A stretch of 64,000 nt of DNA from Nectonema munidae (taxonomy: Eukaryota > Nematomorpha > Nectonematoida > Nectonematidae). The stretch covers positions 112,501 to 176,500 of the forward strand of contig JAUIRK010000793.1 in assembly GCA_030549495.1 (NCBI GenBank). Reading direction: 5' to 3'. The notes under the pieces were generated by a model. That model searched no databases. It worked only from the letters and a program-made list of their open reading frames with translations, and had not been told where the DNA came from. Positions 61,400 through 64,000 of the stretch are shown piece by piece. The first letter of the stretch is position 1, and each line of letters starts with the position of its first letter. Made by a program: the position numbers and the translations under genes.

Positions 61400-62600
61400 T
61401 AAGTTATATTTCTTTTCGAGAATTCTTTTTTAATATATTTTACGCATGAATCCCTAATTAAACTGTTAGAACTTAAATTAAAGTTAAAAATTTTAATATA
61501 TTTTTTTTTATAAAAAAAATTAAAATATATTTTTTCATTTCTATATTATCATCATTTTTCGCTTCAATTTTTATATTTATAATAGAATGAAAAAAGACAG
61601 AGAAAAAAGAAATGTAAGATAAATTAGTTCAACAAAATTTTTTTCATTAAATAGCCAATGTGTAAAAAAAATTTAAGCAAGGGGTTTACAGAAAAAGTAA
61701 ATATCAATTTTAAAGTACATTTTGGATATTTCATTCCATGAAAAAAATAAGCTGAACGAGTAGTAGTGGGAGTAAAAAACAAGATATTCAATATTTTTAG
61801 AGTTTGACAATTAAGTTGGCTGATAATAATGACAAATTTTTGAAAAATTGATGATTTTAAAGAAATTATTTTACAACCGAATAAGGTTATCTATTGATAA
61901 GAAAATCAAAGAAAAATGGCATAGTCTCTATTATATTATTAGTTAGATCAACCATATGGTAAAAAGATCATTTCCATTAGTTTGTAGATTACAATATGAG
62001 CCTTCTGTGCTAGATGGTGTGACCCCAACCGTCCCATATAGTCCGGTCGTCAAATGACTTGAAATTTTGCATCTTGCCTTGAAACAGAGTAGGCACAATA
62101 TATTTTTGCATAAAATTATTTTTTAATAGCTTCTTGATCAAAAAATAGATAATCCCTTATCCTGCCTTATTTGTAAAAGTTGATCAATTAGAAAATTAAT
62201 TTTAAGGGTGCTTTGAAAAATTTATAAATTTTAACTTCCAAAACTTCATAACCCAACTTAAGACAGACTTTAATGAATAAAAAACTCAATTTCGCAATGA
62301 GGCAAAGAATTGGAAAAGAAAGAATTTAAACTGGAAAAAGACTTGAATGAATAACATTTTGCAAGTGTAGTAACAGAGCTTAAATTCATGCCAAATTCGA
62401 TTCGATCTACATGGTTGAGCATTTTTATATGCATGCTTGAAAATATATGTGCTCTCTTCATAACCTGCAGAAAAGAAACCAGTTGCTTCTAAAATGACCG
62501 GAATATTGTTGGAATTTGGTTTGTGTAGCTTTTCAAGTCTGTATTATCCTTTCTTCATTTACTTATGGTGTTTACTCTGTTATAATTCCAATGACAGATC
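61400..62600. other. Upstream of the ZP gene: no gene recognised
   Basis: AT-rich. The ZP promoter should lie here, but I cannot point to a TATA box or initiator with any confidence. Confidence 0.4.
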
Positions 62601-62639
62601 TTCTGGGTTCATGTTATAATTGTGTAAGAATATGGCAAA

Positions 62640-62835
62640 TACATCAGTTGTCATCACAAAAACTTTACAAAACCTGATGATCTATGGCGACATCTGCGTC
62701 TTTGTGCGTAGATCTAAATTGAACTCTGATTGGATCTTACGAAGAATTTCAACTGATCCGGTTATAACAAATCTTTTACGTCCTGTTTATTTACCATATG
62801 ATGAGCGTAATGATTTTTTCAATTTTTCGTTTTAG
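62640..62835 (+). mobile_element. Probable LINE endonuclease fragment
   Basis: A 72-codon frame contains GDICVFVRRSKLNSDW and LLRPVYLPYDERNDFFNF. G-x-CVFVR...VYLPCDxR is usual in the APE endonuclease of several LINE clades. The rest of the element is not visible. Confidence 0.4.
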
Positions 62836-63493
62836 AGAAAACTGCATTTTCGGTAGGCAGTGATGTATACCAGGAGTTAGTTTATGAAAAGTTTCAAACT
62901 TTTGACTAGCACGGCTTGATCTAGTAGCACTTTTTGTACTCCATTGATAGTAACCGTCAAATATCAAATAAACTTCGAACATTCTTTGTCGTTTGAAAGC
63001 GCACACATAACTTCCACTCTTTCATTTGAATGGTCCAGAGAACAGCACGAACGTTGATAAAAATCATTTCTATTTTCAGAGATGCTATCTAGATGATTTT
63101 GAACAACATGAAATTATTCTTTAATGATGATTTAAAAGTAACTGCCTTTATAATAATATATCATTTCGAACCAACATAATTCCATTGTTTGGTAATAAAT
63201 ATGAATTTTATGATGATATATTTATTACCATTGTAAAAATTTGAAAAATGAATACCATTTGTAGAACTTATTGAAGGTCAATTTAATAGATAAAAAGATA
63301 TATCCTTACTATAGTTTCAACATTAGACTGCCTCCTTCAGAGGAAAAAAGATGTATGACTTGTGTATGAGTGAACAAAACTTCAACATAGAAATTTGTAA
63401 AAAAATCAAATTTTATCTCAGAACATTTATACAGAATGATAAATAATGTTGTTGATAATTAAATCCAGGTCCTACTGTGCATAGTGTACATAA

Positions 63494-63673
63494 AAATTTG
63501 TGCTTTTTCATTAAAAAACATCTTACCATAAATATGATGAAGACTTTTTTAAAAAATTTGTGCTTTCTCATTAAAAAACATCTTACCATAAATATGATAA
63601 AGACTTTTTTAAAAATTTTGTGCTTTCTCATTAAAAAACATCTTACCATAAATATGATGAAGACTTTTTTAAA
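63494..63673 (+). repeat. 60-bp tandem repeat, three copies
   Basis: TTTGTGCTTTCTCATTAAAA plus CATCTTACCATAAATATGA and GAAGACTTTTTTAAAA repeats with a period of exactly 60 bases; copies differ at one to three positions. Since 60 is divisible by three, frames stay open on both strands, but no gene is implied. Confidence 0.93.
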
Positions 63674-64000
63674 CATTATCTTCATCCAAGAAATGTAGCA
63701 TCTGAAATTTAAAAAAAATATTTAATTTTAAGGAAATTTCCAACCATATGGTATAAAATCGTGTTTCCCAAACTATAGTGGCTGCACAAAATTGGAGTCC
63801 TTCGAAGTGCTAAACGAAAAAGGCTTTTAAAAAAGTTAAAATTATGAAAAAATGTTTAAAGGACACATTTTTTGACTTTATCATATTTCCTTAAAGATCC
63901 TTGGAAATTTAAAAGTAATTTAGGGCTGTTTGAACAACTTCAAATCGTCTAAACAATTTTTTATAAAAAATAAAATAAATTTATTCAATTTTATCTATAT

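Noticed and set aside
63494-63673. Regular repeats suggestive of a CRISPR array
   Set aside because: The copies are directly adjacent without spacers, in a eukaryotic spliced-gene setting.

Overview
The window is AT-rich animal nuclear DNA: spliced genes with GT-AG introns from about 0.5 to 13 kb, tRNA-derived SINEs, APE-type LINE fossils, short inverted-repeat DNA transposons and microsatellites. The two genes I could reconstruct are typical of metazoan epithelia and read most like arthropod proteins. A crustacean, perhaps a copepod, is my guess, but the species cannot be fixed from the sequence alone. I saw no prokaryotic gene organisation, no CRISPR array and no recognisable LTR or viral element.

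The left three quarters (4182-48270, + strand) are an ESRP/fusilli gene, a homologue of the epithelial splicing regulators. Twelve exons join in phase without one internal stop. They give a 769-residue protein that lacks only its extreme N-terminus, which was not found upstream of 4182. It has an RNase-H-fold-like N-terminal region, three clear RRMs of the hnRNP F/H-like type, a Pro/Tyr/Ser-rich linker, and a fourth, degenerate RRM-like fold at the C-terminus. A 58-nt exon bridges the N-terminal region to RRM1.

The right part (49629-61333, - strand) is a zona pellucida (ZP) domain gene convergent with ESRP. Its eight exons also join in phase and encode a complete 409-residue type I membrane protein: signal peptide, ZP-N, ZP-C, a furin-like cleavage site, one transmembrane helix and a short basic tail. 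The two stop codons are only about 1.36 kb apart, so the 3' UTRs face each other.

The introns hold most of the remaining interest. A degraded LINE of about 3.7 kb (PHD-finger and CCHC-knuckle ORF1, APE endonuclease, reverse transcriptase) lies antisense in ESRP intron 7. There are LINE scraps near 5.3, 8.3, 21.5 and 62.7 kb. DNA-transposon remnants include a 374-bp hAT-type MITE with a perfect 8-bp target duplication, TTAA-flanked foldback elements built on a TCGTCTGC word, a 640-bp foldback whose arms are rows of about 16-bp CGCC modules, and pogo/Tigger-type pieces in and beside the ZP gene. At least four copies of one tRNA-derived SINE are present. A block of runaway G and A homopolymers at 16.6-17.05 kb looks like an assembly or base-calling fault.
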